Positions 12,691 to 14,197 of a DNA stretch of 14,197 nt are shown piece by piece. The translations under genes were made by a program, and so were the position numbers. The stretch comes from an uncultured Phycisphaerae bacterium (GTDB taxonomy: Bacteria > Planctomycetota > Phycisphaerae > Phycisphaerales > SM1A02). The stretch lies in assembly GCA_913046275.1 (NCBI GenBank), contig CAJWSE010000016.1, positions 1 to 14,197 of the forward strand. The letters are read 5' to 3'. Below the pieces are notes generated by a model, which worked only from the letters and a program-made list of their open reading frames with translations, had not been told where the DNA came from and did no database searches. How positions within the stretch are numbered: position 1 is the stretch's first letter; every line of letters begins with the position of its first letter.

Positions 12691-13539
12691 CTATTTTAAA
12701 ATTAAAGAGCCTGGCTTTTTCAAATTGTCCACAGTATTTTTAAATAAAATCCTGAGGTAGTTCAGCTCCTCAAGTTCCGCTGCCAAATTTACTCGTAACT
12801 GACCTGATGTGTCTAAGACAATAGTTCCAATGAGTAGGTCTTTTGGAAAAACTTTACCCTCTCCAGAAGTGAAGACTCTCATTCCAGGGCGTATAGCTCG
12901 TTTGTCTTCAAGAAAATTAAGAATTGGGTTCAGCGAATTATCACCATTAAGAAGCGCACTTTTTCCAGTTTTTTGAACCACTACAGGAATAGAGGAGCTG
13001 ACATCCGTTAACAAAATTACTCGTGATGTATTTTGACCAACACCAGAGACTCTCCCAACTAATCCAAGACCACCAATAGCTGCTGCTCCGTCTTGAACTC
13101 CGTCTTGCGAGCCAATATTTAAGAGAACTGATTGATTGAATGGGCTCCCACTATCTGCCACAACTTGGCCAGTGACCCAATTGATTGTTAGGTCTAATTT
13201 TACATTATTTAAAAGGCTTAGCTGAGCATTTTTTTGCTCAAGCTGAAGCGCGGCTTCCTTCCAACCTTCCATTTTTTGCAATTCGTTTTTGAGGTCTTGG
13301 TTTTGCTGATATAGTTTTGTGTAGGATTTAAAGTCAGATAAAATTTGATAACTGATGGTTATTGGTTTCAAAAGAAAATTTGTTTTTGGAAGAATTTCAT
13401 CGGTTAATGCATTCCGAAATCGTTCTAGTCTTTGGTTCTCAACTCTCCAAAGCCCAAAAAGAGAAACGAGACCAATTATCAATCCAATCAGTAAAAATCT
13501 TCTTACGGCTTTCCAGGCCGCATCTTGCTCGCGTGCCAA
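12691..13539 (-). CDS. mreC: Rod shape-determining protein MreC
   Basis: A 282-residue bitopic membrane protein: short basic N-terminus, one membrane helix (about 15-32), a periplasmic coiled coil (about 65-110, rich in Q, L, K and E, for example YQQNQDLKNELQKMEGW) and the beta-rich MreC domain with NWVTGQVVADSGSPFNQSVL, GSQDGVQDGAAAIGGLGLVG and ILLTDVSSSIPV. MreC links cytoplasmic MreB to PBP2 and MreD in cell-wall elongation. The start is TTG at 13539, preceded by AAGGAAG with a spacer of about 6 nt. The C-terminus is short, without the Pro-rich tail of some alphaproteobacterial homologues. It lies 44 bp after mreB in the same direction. Confidence 0.95.
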   Translation of the reverse strand: MAREQDAAWKAVRRFLLIGLIIGLVSLFGLWRVENQRLERFRNALTDEILPKTNFLLKPITISYQILSDFKSYTKLYQQNQDLKNELQKMEGWKEAALQLEQKNAQLSLLNNVKLDLTINWVTGQVVADSGSPFNQSVLLNIGSQDGVQDGAAAIGGLGLVGRVSGVGQNTSRVILLTDVSSSIPVVVQKTGKSALLNGDNSLNPILNFLEDKRAIRPGMRVFTSGEGKVFPKDLLIGTIVLDTSGQLRVNLAAELEELNYLRILFKNTVDNLKKPGSLILK

Positions 13540-13545
13540 TATTAA

Positions 13546-13552
13546 CTTCCTT
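13546..13552 (-). promoter_or_regulatory. Shine-Dalgarno AAGGAAG of mreC
   Basis: A purine-rich Shine-Dalgarno about 6 nt before the TTG at 13539. It supports this non-ATG start and shows that the right-hand genome uses Shine-Dalgarno initiation. Confidence 0.6.
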
Positions 13553-13583
13553 TAGACTTAATATTTTTCTTGTGGATCAATTC

Positions 13584-14197
<614 letters not shown>

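Overview
This window looks like pieces of two different bacterial genomes joined inside one open reading frame near position 11,710-11,730. The left ~11.7 kb is a compact genome whose gene content suggests the PVC/Bacteroidota side of the bacterial tree; a Phycisphaerae-like planctomycete is my best guess, not proven. Reasons are a stand-alone mini histone H1-like protein (Hc1 family), a human-type adenylosuccinate lyase, a eukaryote-type short prolyl-tRNA synthetase, a bleomycin-hydrolase-type aminopeptidase and an MqnP/UbiA-type prenyltransferase. The right ~2.5 kb is the cell-shape operon mreB-mreC-mreD-mrdA in the order and sequence style of Alphaproteobacteria.

Layout, left part: the 3' end of dnaK (+) with a strong terminator; a membrane protein of unknown function (-) back to back with an MTA/SAH nucleosidase (+), then peptidase C1B (+); an MqnP-type prenyltransferase (-) back to back with proS (+); a structured, probably non-coding 200-bp gap; a small unknown protein (+) converging on manA (-), which is coupled to fabZ (-); a terminator; the Hc1-like gene (-) with a regulatory-looking upstream region; purB (-) back to back with a divergent UbiA-like gene (+) that overlaps plsY (+). 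plsY converges on the 3' part of a GT9 heptosyltransferase-like gene (-). That ORF continues, in frame, into the N-terminus of penicillin-binding protein 2 (mrdA), followed upstream by mreD, mreC and partial mreB, all on the minus strand.

The left part is very tightly packed. Divergent start codons are only 34 and 28 bp apart in two cases, three of four convergent pairs overlap by 10-12 bp across their stop codons, and most genes have a TAnnnT (often TGnTAnnnT) -10-like element 6-9 bp before the chosen ATG and no Shine-Dalgarno sequence, which suggests leaderless mRNAs. The Hc1-like gene is the clear exception, with GGAGG. In the right part mreC and mreD do have Shine-Dalgarno sequences, which fits a different source organism.

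Functions: protein folding and turnover (DnaK, PepC/BLMH), quinone or isoprenoid chemistry (two UbiA-superfamily proteins, and a nucleosidase that may serve S-adenosyl recycling and possibly the futalosine pathway), translation (ProS), sugar phosphate and envelope metabolism (ManA, FabZ, PlsY, GT9), purine synthesis (PurB), chromatin (Hc1-like) and cell shape (MreBCD/PBP2). I saw no tRNA, rRNA, CRISPR array, insertion sequence or phage gene, and no gene-free stretch longer than 300 bp; the longest gaps are 6089-6288 and 8198-8374, both described below.
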